Assembly: GCA_014529385.2 (NCBI GenBank)
Contig: CM043969.1
Span: forward strand, 31,283,446-31,347,445
Source of the DNA: Adiantum capillus-veneris
Lineage: Eukaryota; Streptophyta; Polypodiopsida; Polypodiales; Pteridaceae
Direction of reading: 5' to 3'
DNA length: 64,000 bases
Positions 43,516 through 54,529 of this stretch are shown in pieces (within the stretch, counting starts at the first letter, position 1; the number at the start of each line of letters is the position of its first letter). A program made the translations under genes and the position numbers. The notes beneath the pieces are model-generated. The model ran no database searches. It was not told the origin of the DNA and saw nothing but the letters and a program-made list of their open reading frames with translations.

Positions 43516-43564
<49 letters not shown>
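43516..43564. repeat. (GA)n microsatellite, second array
   Basis: About 24 GA units, preceded by GCTAGCTAGA. Only about 200 bases separate it from the first array, and both follow a GCTAG. Confidence 0.95.
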
Positions 43565-43568
<4 letters not shown>

Positions 43569-43599
43569 ATGGGTAAGTGTGCCAAGTGGCACACTTACT

Positions 43600-44157
43600 T
43601 AATAATTTAAAAACCATTCAACTTTTGACTATAAAAGTCCTATGCTAAATGTGCAATTAAGTGCACAACTGCACACATAGATGTAACCAATGAAAATGTT
43701 AGCTGCTCCTCAACACAATGTCGTACCAGCACTGCTCTCGCATTACCTGTTCGCACTTGTCCGGCCATTTGGTCCAGCATAGACAATTTAAAATAATTTA
43801 ATTGACTTATCCGAAGGCCATAAAAATAATTCAGACCTTAGGGTTACTGTTGTTCTAAGGACCCCATCTCATTCCTGTGCTTGCACTGACGCGCGTAATT
43901 GTCTGGGCCTAAAATTTGAGGCTACTATCTACCCCTTCATTGAAGACCCGATATCCCAATCACTAGGGCTTAAGGGTATTTTTCTGCTAGGGTCTCCCTG
44001 AGGTGCTCTGGCCCAAAATTGGGCGCACTTGAGACCCCAAAACTGCTAGATCTATTCTGATGTGCACACAACTAATTAAATAATTCTTTTCTCGTAAATA
44101 CATTAATTATTTACAAAGTCTGACATAGTTACACTTAATAAGGCCTAGTACTTATAT
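43600..44157. other. Unassigned AT-rich sequence
   Basis: A 10-bp inverted repeat AAGTGTGCCA / TGGCACACTT sits at about 43,576-43,597 at its left edge. No gene or LTR signal is evident before the RT fragment. Confidence 0.4.
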
Positions 44158-44655
44158 TGTTCATCTGCCTTGCTAGTACAGAAAAAGGATGGCACATTCC
44201 GCATGTGCATAGACTATAGATCTTTAAACAAGATCACAATCAAGAATCAAATCCCAATCCCTCGGATTGATCACATTCTTGATAAGTTACAAGGAGCAAG
44301 TGTCTTTAGTCGAATAGACTTAAAGAGCGGGTATCACCAAATCCGCATAGCTCCTCAGGATGTGCATAAGACTTCATTTAGAACAACCTTCGGGTTGTAT
44401 GAATTCTTAGTGATGCCTTTTGGACTCACTAATGCACCAGCCACATTCAACAAAATGATGGATAGAATCTTTCACTCACATAGAAGATTTACAGGAGTTT
44501 TCTTCAATGACGTCTTAATCTTCTCAAAGACGGAAGGCGAACACTATAAGCATCTCGCATTAGTGTTTGAAGAATTACGCAAACACAAATTATCTGTGAA
44601 TGCTAAGAAGAGTGAGTTCTTTCTAAAAGAAATCCACTATTTGGGCCATATAGTA
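44158..44655 (+). pseudogene. pol: Ty3-gypsy RT, N-terminal half
   Basis: It reads LVQKKDGTFRMCIDYRSLNK, then SRIDLKSGYHQIRI, then GLYEFLVMPFGLTNAPATF, all classic gypsy RT blocks. The catalytic box is FFNDVLIFS, where YxDD or FLDDILIFS is expected: the first Asp is Asn, so polymerisation should be lost. The frame is cut at HYLGHIV by a solo LTR and resumes at 46,229. The start is truncated; no gag or protease precedes it. Confidence 0.93.
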
Positions 44656-46228
44656 TGTCACGAGGACGTGGCAGTTATTAACCATGTCACAAGGATGTGG
44701 CTACTGCTAACCTTGGTTGTTGGTTTCTTTCCAATGGGGTTTATTTTATTTGTTTTGAGACCCTCTTTTTGAAGTAGCAAACGGTCGGACATTGTATGGC
44801 CAATGTAAACGGTACATTCACCCGCAGACGGGAAGTGGTCGGCACTGGAATTCGTATGGTAAGAGGATGTCTAGGCTCAGAGCAAGATCATATAGGTCCC
44901 CCCGTCGCACTTATCAAGTTGGTGGATACTAGGAAGTGAACTCAATTAAGGCGTAAAGTCAAGGTGGGAATACCAACAAAAAGTATCCGACAGTTGGGCC
45001 ACATTGCACTTTTGGATGCGGTTCCAATGAGGATAGATGGTCAGAAGACCAGTGGAAGCCCAACGGAAGCATCTCCTAAAATTTAGGGAACTGCTATTTT
45101 GGGCCGTGAAATGTGTTCGCGTCATTACCTCCGGTATGACTAGGGGAACACTTTATAACTCTGCCGCGAAGTAAACTCGGCAACCGGTCAAGATATTTTT
45201 AAGCGGCAAACCCGAAACGTGCAAATGCTTGTAAATGCGCCAAGTGGCAAAAATTCATGAACTTGCCTCATGCAGAAAAATGGGCGCTGATTTTTAAGCT
45301 GGGAGAGGCCTCATTTCAGCTTTTGGTCACAGGTTAAGAGCTATGGAGTGCTTCCTTTCCCTCTTATGTACAGTGCGGTGCCAGGAGTGATGCCCTGCAC
45401 GCTACGCACTGCCCTCTTTCTCCCCTACGAGCAGTATGTTATGCCCCACTAGTGGGCTTTTCATTTGACCAATGTACAGTTATGTGGGTTCATGCGCGAT
45501 TGCCGAGGCAAGAGCCTCTTGCACAGGTACTGGATTAGCTAGCGGCTAATCCCCCGCAGGTACAGGTGAATTCGGAGAGGTTTCATGCCAGAAATCTCGT
45601 CCGATTCAAAGGGCAAGTAGCCCTACAGGTGCGGGAGCTCGAGGTCTTGCTACGGATGCGACCGGCACGCGAAACGGAGCCCAAAACAGGGAATTACAGC
45701 CTGCTGTGTATTTTTGCAGGTTTAGGGTTTCGGCCCTAAACGGACCCTAATACCCCCAGGAGGTTCGGGGACGCAAGGGGACCGCTGTACAGGTGAACTC
45801 GTGCATTTTCGGGGCAGAAAACAGAGAATTCAGCGTGCTGCAGATTCTCGCCAGGTTTTGCAAAGTGTCCGTATGCGTCGGGAAAATCACCTATTGTGTG
45901 GGGATACTGACTGTGAAGCGTCCTAGTACAGTTATGCTGCCGAAATCGGGCCAGAACAGGTATTTCTTAGCCTAGATTGTGCGGGGCAGCTTGTGGGAGA
46001 TCACAGGTTTTATTCCCTTTGATAAAGAATAAAGAAATACCGAAAGGGGCGCCAATTTTGGGGCCTACAGGTTGTCGGCGTCTGCTCGGGGCATTCTGGC
46101 TTTCGATCCGTGTGTGTATTCAAGTGTTAATTCCCGTCGCAGGTTCTCTTTGCGAAGTGCTCTGTGTGTGTCTAAAGTAAAGAATATCGGGTGAAAGCCA
46201 ACGCCTACCGCCCTACGGGCCGGTTTCA
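44656..46228 (+). mobile_element. Solo LTR (1573 bp) of gypsy family V
   Basis: It starts TGTCACGAGGACG and ends GCCGGTTTCA with perfect TSD TAGTA (44651-44655 and 46229-46233). It lies inside the RT gene; removing it and one TSD restores GHIV-SHNQVRMDP across the site. About 1.1 kb matches the LTR at 54,982-56,391 (both have AGCATCTCCTAAAATTTAGG and AAAGAAATACCGAAAGGGGC). It has no interior, as expected from LTR-LTR recombination. Confidence 0.93.
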
Positions 46229-46690
46229 TAGTATCTCACAACCAGGTGAGAATGGACCCTGATAAGATTCAAGCAATTGTAGAATGGCCTACGCCAACTG
46301 CAGTACATGATGTACGAAGTTTTCACGGCCTCTGTTCCTATTATCGATGTTTCCTTCGAGCCTTTTCCGCCATAGCAGGTCCCCTCCATGATCTGACAAA
46401 GAAGCGGATTCCATTCCATTGGGGGCCTGGACAAAAACAAGCTTTTGACAAGCTTAAGTATCTACTTAGTCATGGACCTATTCTCACCGTTCCTGATCTT
46501 CGCAAACCTTTCGAGGTATACTGCTATGCACTGGCGATTGTGTAGGAACGGTTTTGAACCAAGAGGGTCACGCTATTACCTACGGAAGTCGGCGCCTTAT
46601 AGATGCAGAGTTGCATGCTTCCATTTACGAGAAAGAGCTAATGGCAGTAATTCATGCTCTTTCCATTTGGAAACATTATCTCTTAGGAGC
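46229..46690 (+). pseudogene. pol: Ty3-gypsy RT/RNase H, C-terminal half
   Basis: MDPDKIQAIVEWPTPTAVHD and SFHGLCSYYRCFLRAFSAIA are the RT connection. Next comes FEVYCYA, where the RNase H motif YCDAS is expected (Asp lost). A later frame gives DAELHASIYEKELMAVIHAL and SIWKHYLLGA, where LTR C cuts it (46,691). It is continuous with 44,158-44,655 before the solo LTR inserted. Confidence 0.9.
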
Positions 46691-47268
46691 TGTAACAAAC
46701 TGTTGACATGTCAAAGCCCTAGAGAAGGGAGATAACTTGCAGATGTCGGCCGAGGGGCCTAAACCCTAGGAAGAACAAGTAACAGAAGAAGAAGTCCTAC
46801 CAACTTATGGGGACCCCGTCCGATGGGGCCCCAAGTCACATAAAAGGATTAAAATAAAGTAGGACCCACACACACAGGAAAAACTGATGACGTGGCAGAT
46901 TTCCCAAAATTGCGCTGTCATGATGACGTGGCAGGTTGTACGGATTTCCACATTTTGTGTTGGCTGATGACGTGGCAGGCTGTACGGATTTTCATAAATT
47001 ATGCTGACAGCTTTTTGGCTTTGCTTTTGGACCAGATGCTTCTGAGTTTGAAGGCTTTTCACTATAATTGCTTTTTAGGCGAAGGGCCTTTAAATATGAG
47101 GTTAGGGCTCATTCTCTGACACGCTTCAGTGAGAAGGTGCAGAGCGTGGAGTACCGGCTTGTACTGTGTTGATGCGATATAAAGAAATACCGAAAGGGGC
47201 CCCAAGGTTTGGGGCCAATACTCTCTGGGGTGGAACTCTTTCAGCTCAGTTGTTATTGAAGTGTTATA
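46691..47268 (+). mobile_element. Plus-strand gypsy LTR (copy C, family X-like) inserted in RNase H
   Basis: It starts TGTAACAAACTGTTGAC and ends near GAAGTGTTATA, followed by AGAGCATCAGGCG, the leader start seen (inverted) at 33,300-33,345. The PBS has lost most of TGGTATC. It includes the shared AAAGAAATACCGAAAGGGGC at 47,181-47,200. Confidence 0.75.
46886..46978 (+). promoter_or_regulatory. Three GATGACGTGGCAG boxes in LTR C
   Basis: GATGACGTGGCAG begins at 46886, 46922 and 46966, the last two followed by GTTGTACGGATTT or GCTGTACGGATTT. TGACGTGG is the ACGT-core bZIP site type that includes UPR elements (GATGACGTGK) in plants. Related boxes lie at 22.3, 28.0, 33.8 and 42.3 kb. Confidence 0.65.
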
Positions 47269-47278
47269 AGAGCATCAG

Positions 47279-47432
47279 GCGTGTGCTTTTTTGAAAGCAT
47301 ACTGGTCCTATAAAAGAGGAGACAGAGCTATTGGAAATTTTTTTGAGGCATCTTCGCGGCGTGTGCTTTTCTGAAAGCATACTGGTCCTACAAAAGAGCA
47401 GACAAAGCTATTATTTTGAGGCATCTTCGCCC
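47279..47432 (+). repeat. Tandem duplication, 80-bp unit, in gypsy leader
   Basis: Units 47279-47358 and 47359 to about 47432 share GCGTGTGCTTTTYTGAAAGC and ATACTGGTCCTA, ending GAGGCATCTTCGC. The leader continues to 47,467, where W2 interrupts it, and resumes at 53,123. Confidence 0.9.
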
Positions 47433-47467
47433 TCGACCCGGACTTATTAGCCACTCCCACCCTTAAC

Positions 47468-48953
47468 TGTTGCTAAATTGGCTTTATCTGACGTAAAAAT
47501 AATTCTAAATGAATTATTGGATTTATAAGTGAGAGGGTTTTCTCGCTTGGAACACCAAGAAAAATAATTCTAAATGAATTATAGGAATTTTAAGTGAGAG
47601 GGTTTTTCTCACTGGAGACATCCGAGTACAGAGTATTCCTAGTGCGTCATTGAAAGTAATGACGGGAGCACTGAGAACGGGAATATCTGTAAGGCCACCA
47701 GGAACAGGTACTTCTGATGCATCACATCGGATGGGTGACAGGGAGCATCGGAAAGAAGTATCCGACCATCCGGGAACGGACATCTCTGATGCATCATAGG
47801 ATGGGTGACATAGAGCATCGTGAAGGGGATTGTACCGTAAGTTCGATAGGAAAGGACTAGGTGATGGGTATTCCTGATGCGTCACAAGGTGGGTGACGGG
47901 TGCATCGGAAAGGGGATATCCATAGTCGAGAGGAAATCCGAACTGGAAAAGAGGAATACGCGTAAAGACGCTAGCACAAGAATAAAGATGGATTCTGAGA
48001 AGCTTTTCTTAAAAAGCGGAATATTTTAACGAGTTTTCCGGAAAGAGCAGACGCTTTCCCGCGAGGAATCTATGTTTGCATTGCATTCGGGCATGTGGTT
48101 GCATCCAGGGACGCCTGGGAAGTGTTGTGAAAAGCATTCTTATAAGGTTTTATTGAGTTTTTGGGCAGGTTCGGACCAATTTCAAAAATATGCCGACCGT
48201 CCACTTAATAAGTGGGCAGCCACTTAGAAAATAAAGCAACAAAACCAGCCAACGAATTCTCTCTCCCTATTTCGGGCAGAACAAAAAAAAAAAAAAAAAA
48301 AAAAAAGACGGCCGCGATCTCAACGTGAGCAGCTATTCGTGCGGTGGTCAAGGAGCTATAAAAGCACCACATACCCTCACTGAACATGAGTTACCAACGT
48401 CAGCAAGAGAAGACTATACAGCCAGATAACGCAAGAGATGGCGAGACTAAGAAGCACGGAAGTCGCTTTTCCGCGCAAGAGCGACAGGTATCTATTGTGG
48501 ATTCGCCATACGAATTGTTGTCGCGTGTTTGCCTGTGTATTTGCAGGTACTTCATCACGAAGGAGAAGCGAGAAGGCTTCGGCCTACGCTTGGGAATTCC
48601 AGAAACGGAATTCGGAAATTGTCTGCGGAGTCTCAACTCCGAGTACAGACGGAAAAAGGATTGAGAGCTCGTCCCTCCGATTTCCCTTACGGGAAGGAAC
48701 GACCATCGAGTCAGAGAATTAGAACGGAGGGGTTTTCTCCGGTTCTTGTGCTTGTAAAAAGATTCTCCCTAATAAAGGATTCTCTTTAAAGCGGGGGGGG
48801 ACCAGCCCATCTTCTGGTCCCCAGTACTGTGTCGATCTTCTCACTCTCTCTCTCTCTATTTATTTCTCTCTATATCCTTTGGCTTCAGTATTAAGTGATA
48901 AATTCAATTTATCCGAGTATATTTTATATTGTTATGCGCTCCCGTTTGTGACA
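47468..48953 (+). repeat. 5' LTR of W2
   Basis: 1486 bp, with TATAAAAG at 48357-48364, a poly-A run at about 48,283-48,306 and an AATAAA signal at about 48,772. Confidence 0.92.
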
Positions 48954-49154
48954 GTGGTATCAAAGCATGGTCTCCTCTCTTTCTCTGTAAAGGAGGACGA
49001 CCCTCGGAAGATACGGGAAGAAGCCATGACAAGCCAAGAGGGAAGCAAGCAAGCAAAAACCTAAGTCCTGCAAGAAAAAGCTCGCAGAGTTGGAATTTTT
49101 TTCTCTCTGCAAGAAGTCGACACAAGACTTGTGATTCTCTGAGAAGGCAACACG

Positions 49155-49675
49155 AGCATGATGCTCAAGAACGTAGAGAATCCAAGGAGCGGAATGCTCG
49201 AGATCCTTCAGAATAAAGAAAATATCCATGAACATCAATCCATAACCATAGCCAAGAAATCCCATCATTCCGGGAAGGATATGAAGAAGGTCTTTAGACC
49301 TCAGAACACTCTGGTCAAATTTGATACTTTTGACGGATGGAAAGATGTCTCAAAAGCTAACGCTTTCATTCGACAGTTTGAAGTTGCCTTTGCAAGCGGC
49401 AATTTTTGAAAAGCGTCGAAGGTGAGGCATGTGACCAAACACCTCAAGGGGGATTGCAAGTACTTGGTGGTATACCAAAGCTTTGCAAGGAACTTACAAC
49501 AAGACTTGGATTCAATTCAAGGCTGAATTTTCGGACAAATTTTTTTTCCTCTACGCTTTGAGGGAGGCATTCAAGAAGATTGGGATTGGTTTGCCCAATA
49601 GGAACACGAGCGAGTCAAAGCAAGTAGTGGTTCACTCTTGCCAAGGTAGCTCCATTCTTGATCCTCTCTGAGGAA
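49155..49675 (+). pseudogene. gag: W2 degenerate gag fragment
   Basis: One frame gives NTLVKFDTFDGWKDVSKANA and FIRQFEVAFASGNF then a stop. Other frames give the KHLKG...YTKALQGTYNKTWIQF core and FFLYALREAFKKIGIGLPNR. It is better preserved than the W1 copy. There is no zinc knuckle or pol in 49,680-51,626. Confidence 0.75.
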
Positions 49676-51638
49676 GGAAAGATGAACAAATTCAACAAAG
49701 GACTTTTGCCCAAATTTTGTAAATACATCTGCAAGATACTTTGCAGCAGATGGTGGAGTCAGCAATACAAAGCTGAAAGTGTACACCTTAGTGTACATAG
49801 ATTCCAATCCCCGTGGTGGGACGGGAAACATTAAACACAGAAAGTTTGGAGTAAGGGAATTAAATCTAACTCCCGAGTTCTTGAATAGAAGACCCTTGAA
49901 CTTTAAGTGAGAGGGCAGGCTTTTAATCAAAGTTACATCTTTGAGGAAATCATAAAGTGCATTATGCTTGTTTGCTCTTTTGAACGAGGTATGGTTGTGT
50001 CTAATCAGGACAATCACTCTCGAGTGTTTATGAGAGTAAGGTTGAGTCAGAACATTGTTTATACAATGAACTGCTTTGATTAACCATCCGGAAGGTCCAT
50101 GATTGATTTGGTATGCGGTAGTTCTCCAACAAATTACCTGCTATTGCGGGTAGGAAATTATGAAGGAACCATTCTGAGTTTTCAAGCAAAGAAAAGCTTT
50201 CATGAAGCTTGAGTACTCTTTAAGCCCACACCCCCTACCCAGTAAGGGAAGATATGGTAGTGCTTTTTGCACAAGTGAATGAACACTCTCTTTACGAGGG
50301 AAGGAACAAGCGACGACTATGGCCTGTGCTTGAGGAATCCAAGGATTAAAATCCTAGATTATTTGATGAGCGGGTTTTGCTCTAAGATCGAGCCAAGTGA
50401 TCATCAAGTTGAGCGTCTTCGCTCTAAGAATCTTATGAAGGGAAGGTAAATTCCCAGGTTCACCGAAACTTTAACACAGCTTAAGAATTATGTACACTTT
50501 TGAGTACATGGATAACACACGAAGATGCAGACCTATGCTAAGGAACTGGACAGGAGTTTGTTATACTCTCTTGAGCGCCTTTTTGCGCCAAGGATATTCC
50601 GACACGAGAATCTCTATTTGAGATGTGTTCGGTAGAAGAAATTTGAGTTTCTCTACGGAGAAGAGATTTTCTGATAGTCGTTGATCATTGAGTACGTTAT
50701 GTGCCTTTACCATTACAGTAGTAACTTTTGGTTGCGGTATATGTTTCTCCATGAGCAGATCAAGTAGCATTTACACGCTGCTGAAATAAATTCTAACTAT
50801 TATGTTCGTAACAATATAGTTCGCAAACCATTTCAAAATGGTAAGAATTACATATGGGAGAACATCCCTAAGAATCAAAGAGGGTTTGCTCTATTGTGAA
50901 CCGGGTTTGAATGTACGTTCAGAAAATGCTATGGCTAGAATCCTATCTGCCTGAGATTTTGCAAGACGTCATTGATGCTCGCAAGGTGAATCATTTTTTT
51001 AATGATTATGTAAGAAAGAGACGCTAATGGGCGTCGGGAAAACACTGTTGGTGGTAATAACTCGCAGGAGGAAAAAGATTGGAAGGAAGTGCCGTCGTGC
51101 ACAAAGAATCTTCGGATTGGAACAGTCCGCCTACGTTGAGCGATCGCCCGGAACACAGAACCATCTTTAAGGTGATCGCAAACTTTGTTTGTGAAAGAAA
51201 GACATCGAGCTTAATGCTCTATGATTTGGGCATTCCCTATGTGGGAGGACATAAGAGGTTTAATACCCTCTAGACTAAGCGTAGGATTATGCGCAAGGAC
51301 AAATACCTAGATTGATTTCTAGGAGGATTATTCTTCTCGGGATTGAGAAGGTGGAATTGAGTTAACAGATTCTCAGAAAGACGCGAATGACGAGTTCTTA
51401 CATGGCTCGTAAGTTTAATGAATGGTGAAGGATATCCTCGAGGTACTAGAGGAAAGACATCAACCGGTGAGGTAAGTATTGAATTATTGAATTTTTACTT
51501 AATTTAATTTTTAAGTTCTATTTTGAGAAAGGACTAGCTCAACTCACCATTGAGCAAGATTTGAAATCGTTCCGGTTTCTCCCCGGTAGTTCAGTTGGAC
51601 CTCTATAGTTGAGGACAACTGTTTATAAGTGAGAGGGA

Positions 51639-53122
51639 TGTTGCTAAATTGGCTTTATCTGACATAAAAATAATTCTAAATGAATTAATGGATTTATAAG
51701 TGAGAGGGTTTTCTCGCTTGGAACACCAAGAAAAATAATTCTAAATGAATTATTGGAATTTTAAGTGAGAGGGTTTTTCTCACTGGAATCATCCGAGTAC
51801 AGAGTATTCCTAGTGCTTCATTGAAAGTAATGACGGAAGCACTGAGAACGAGAATATCTGTAAGGCCACCAGGAACGGGTACTTCTGATGCGTCACATCG
51901 GATGGGTGACAGGGAGCATCGGAAAGAAGTATCCGACCATCCGGGAACGGACATCTCTGATGCATCATAGGATGGGTGACATAGAGCATCGTGAAGAGGA
52001 TTGTACCGTAAGTCCGGTAGGAAAGGACTAGGTGATGGGTATTCCTGATGCGTCACAAGGTGGGTGACGGGTGCATCGGAAAGGGGATATCCATAGTCGA
52101 GAGGAAATCCGAACTGGAAAAGAGGAATACGCGTAAAGACACAAGCACAAGAATAAAGATGGATTCTGAGAAGCTTTTCTTAAAAAGCGGAATATTTTAA
52201 CGAGTTTTCCGAAAAGAGCAGACGCTTTCCCGCGAGGAATCTATGTTTGCATTGCATTCGTGCATGTGGTTGCATCCAGGGACGCCTGGGAAGTGTTGTG
52301 AAAAGCATTCTTATAAGGTTTTATTGAGTTTTTGGGCAGGTGCAAACCAATTTTAAAATATGCTGGCCGTCCACTTAATAAGTGGGCAGCAACTTAGAAA
52401 ATAAAGCAACAAAACCAGCCAGCGAGTTCTCTCTTCCTATTTCAGGTAGAACAAAAAAAAATTGAAAAAAAAAAAAACGACTGCAATCTCTACGCGAGCA
52501 GCTATTCGTGCCGTGGTCAAGGAGCTATAAAAGCACCACATGCCCTCACTGAACAAGAGTTACCAACGTCAGCAAGAGAAGACTCTGCAGCCAGATAACG
52601 CAAGAGATGGCGAGACTACGAAGCACGGAAGTCGCTTTTCCGCGCAAGAGCGACAGGTACCTATTGTGGATTCGCCATACAAATTGTTGTCGCGTGTTTG
52701 CGTGTGTGTTTGCAAATACTTCATCGCGAAGGAGAAGCGAGAAGGCTTCGGCCTACGCTTGGGAATTCCGAAAACGTAATTCGGAAATTGTCTGCAGAGT
52801 CTCAACTCCGAGTACAGACGGAAAAAGGATTGAGAGCTCGTCTCTCGGATTTCCCTTACGGCGGGAAGGAACGACCATCGAGTCAGAGAATTAGAATGGA
52901 GGGGTTTTCTCCGGTTCTTATGCTTGTAAAAAGATTCTCCCTAATAAAGGATTCTCTTTAAGGGGGGGGACCAACCCATCTTCTGGTCCCCAGTACTGTG
53001 TCGATCTTCTCACTCTCTCTCTCTCTATTTATTTCTCTCTATATTCTTTGGCTTCAGTATTAAGTGATAAATTCTATTTATCCGAGTATATTTTATATTG
53101 TTATGCGCTCCCGTTTGTGACA
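51639..53122 (+). repeat. 3' LTR of W2
   Basis: 1484 bp, with TATAAAAG at 52526-52533 and an AATAAA signal at about 52,942. It carries the triple inverted-repeat module. Confidence 0.92.
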
Positions 53123-53865
53123 CTTACTTCATCGCGCAGCAGGGGCGCTCCCGTCTTCACCGCTCATGTCTTACAAGGCATAAGCCATAAAGATCACTTA
53201 CAAGAGAAGGATCCAGATTTGATTCGAGTCACTATTTTTCTAAGAAGCAGTGCCATACAAATGTTGATGTCTATAGCTACCAAGCCGCACACTTCCAAGG
53301 ACTTGGCAAGTTTTCAAGAAAAATTTTACCCGAAGTTGTATGGTTTCTAACATCTTCCTTCGGGGTGCAACTTCTGGCAGAGTGGGGAATCGTAAAATGC
53401 TTGCCATGGAAACCTTAGCAGATTATATCTTGAAATTTCTCAACATCTCTCAGTAGATGTCTCTTCTTGAATTGATAACCTTGGAGATTCGGTCCGATTG
53501 TTATGTCTTGGGACACCATCGCCGCCAGACGAACATTGTCTGTCCAAGAGTTGATGGACCATGCTGTGGTTGTCTACGACCTTATGGAAGGAACCTAACC
53601 CTAATTTTTGATGCAGGTTTCAGGATGAAAAGTCGGTCGTCTTTTCGAGCTCGATTGATGTCGAGATTGCTTTTTAAGTTTAAGTTCTGTTTGATCTTGT
53701 TTGGTGATCCTGTTTGGAATTTGTTTGAAATGGATGGTATCTGTTTTGGACCTGTTTTGGTGCCGATTTGAATTCTTTGACTCTCGTTTGATACTGGTTT
53801 CAATGATTGGTGATTTTACTCCTAGGTGGAGAAGTGAGTAATATTGTTTTAGTATTGTTTGAACC
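53123..53865 (+). other. Gypsy leader / gag remnant beyond W2 and unassigned sequence
   Basis: 53,123-53,230 continues the leader (GCGCTCCCGTCTTCA, ACCATAAAG-like) that is inverted at 33,100-33,200. A short frame HTSKDLASFQEKFYPKLYGF ends at 53,350. The rest to 53,865 is unassigned; the minus strand has a low-complexity NRARKDDRLF frame that I do not credit. Confidence 0.45.
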
Positions 53866-53869
53866 TCGG

Positions 53870-54202
53870 AACGACGCAGGCCGATGCCTGGGGAGCGTTG
53901 TATGTTTGAAAACCTCCGAACAACGCAGGTCAATGCCTGGGGAGCGTTTGTTTGTATGCTTGTAAAATAATTGTTGGGACTCCCGGCCCGGACCTGGATG
54001 GTTATGCGGGAGGAGTATTAAGAAGTCTGAGCAGTGGTTAATCTCAGCACCTCCAAACGACGCAGGTTGCGGTCTGAGGGGCATTTGGTTGTAAAAGGCC
54101 TCTATATCTCGGCCCGGACCTTTTTAAGTTATGCGGGAGGAGTGATAAGGGAGTCGTTCAATATCTCCCGGCCCGGACCTTGTTAGGTTATGCGGGAGGA
54201 GT
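53870..54202 (+). repeat. Two interleaved three-copy repeats
   Basis: Motif A, ACGACGCAGG then 2-4 bases, YGCCTGGGGAGCGTT, occurs at about 53870, 53921 and (weaker) 54057. Motif B, GGCCCGGACCT then GTTATGCGGGAGGAGT, occurs at about 53982, 54111 and 54171. The copies alternate, suggesting duplication of a larger unit. Confidence 0.82.
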
Positions 54203-54417
54203 GTTCATCGGCGGCTTTATGTTTCTATGTCTTGTAACATGCATATGTAAGCATTTGTGTTGCATTGTGATGTGTCAACTACTGAATATTCCTAATTCGA
54301 TGAGATTGCCTGGGTATGTAATTTTAGTGCATCAAGACACCCGTGGAAGATCAGTACGATCTGGGTGTGATGGCTAATTTTACTACACCGGAATATCAAG
54401 AGTTCCGATCTGGACGA

Positions 54418-54520
54418 AAGGAGAAGCTAACTCCTTGATCAAAACAGCCAAAAGGAGAAGCTAACTCCTTGATCAAAAGAGCAGAAAGGAGAAGCTAACT
54501 CCTTAATAAAAAGAGCAAAC
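54418..54520 (+). repeat. Three tandem 33-bp units with hairpin core
   Basis: AAGGAGAAGCTAACTCCTT recurs three times, spaced by GATCAAAASAGC-type linkers. AAGGAG and CTCCTT pair to form a 6-bp stem in each unit. Confidence 0.9.
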
Positions 54521-54529
54521 TGATTGTTA

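Larger units (their letters stand above)
47468..53122 (+). mobile_element. LTR element W2, complete, gag-only and non-autonomous
   Basis: LTRs 47468-48953 and 51639-53122 (1486 and 1484 bp) have the same ends as W1. The PBS TGGTATCAAAGC is at 48955-48966 and purine tract AAGTGAGAGGGA is at 51,627-51,638. The flanks read CCCTTAAC before and CTTACTTC after, so the TSD is CTTAC with one extra A on the left. The target is the leader of the gypsy element with LTR C. The interior (2.69 kb) is collinear with W1 and has only gag remnants. Confidence 0.92.

Noticed and set aside
43258-43602. 114-codon frame with EREREREREREF tails
   Set aside because: It is a translation of GA microsatellites at both ends; no support as a gene.
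47712-48060. Array of GATGCGTCAC / GGTGAC repeats considered as a CRISPR-like array
   Set aside because: Only three units, imperfect, hairpin-like and inside plant LTRs; no spacers of constant length and no cas genes.
53582-53933. Overlapping minus-strand frames rich in Asn, Lys and Arg
   Set aside because: Low-complexity translation of the opposite strand, with no homology signal.
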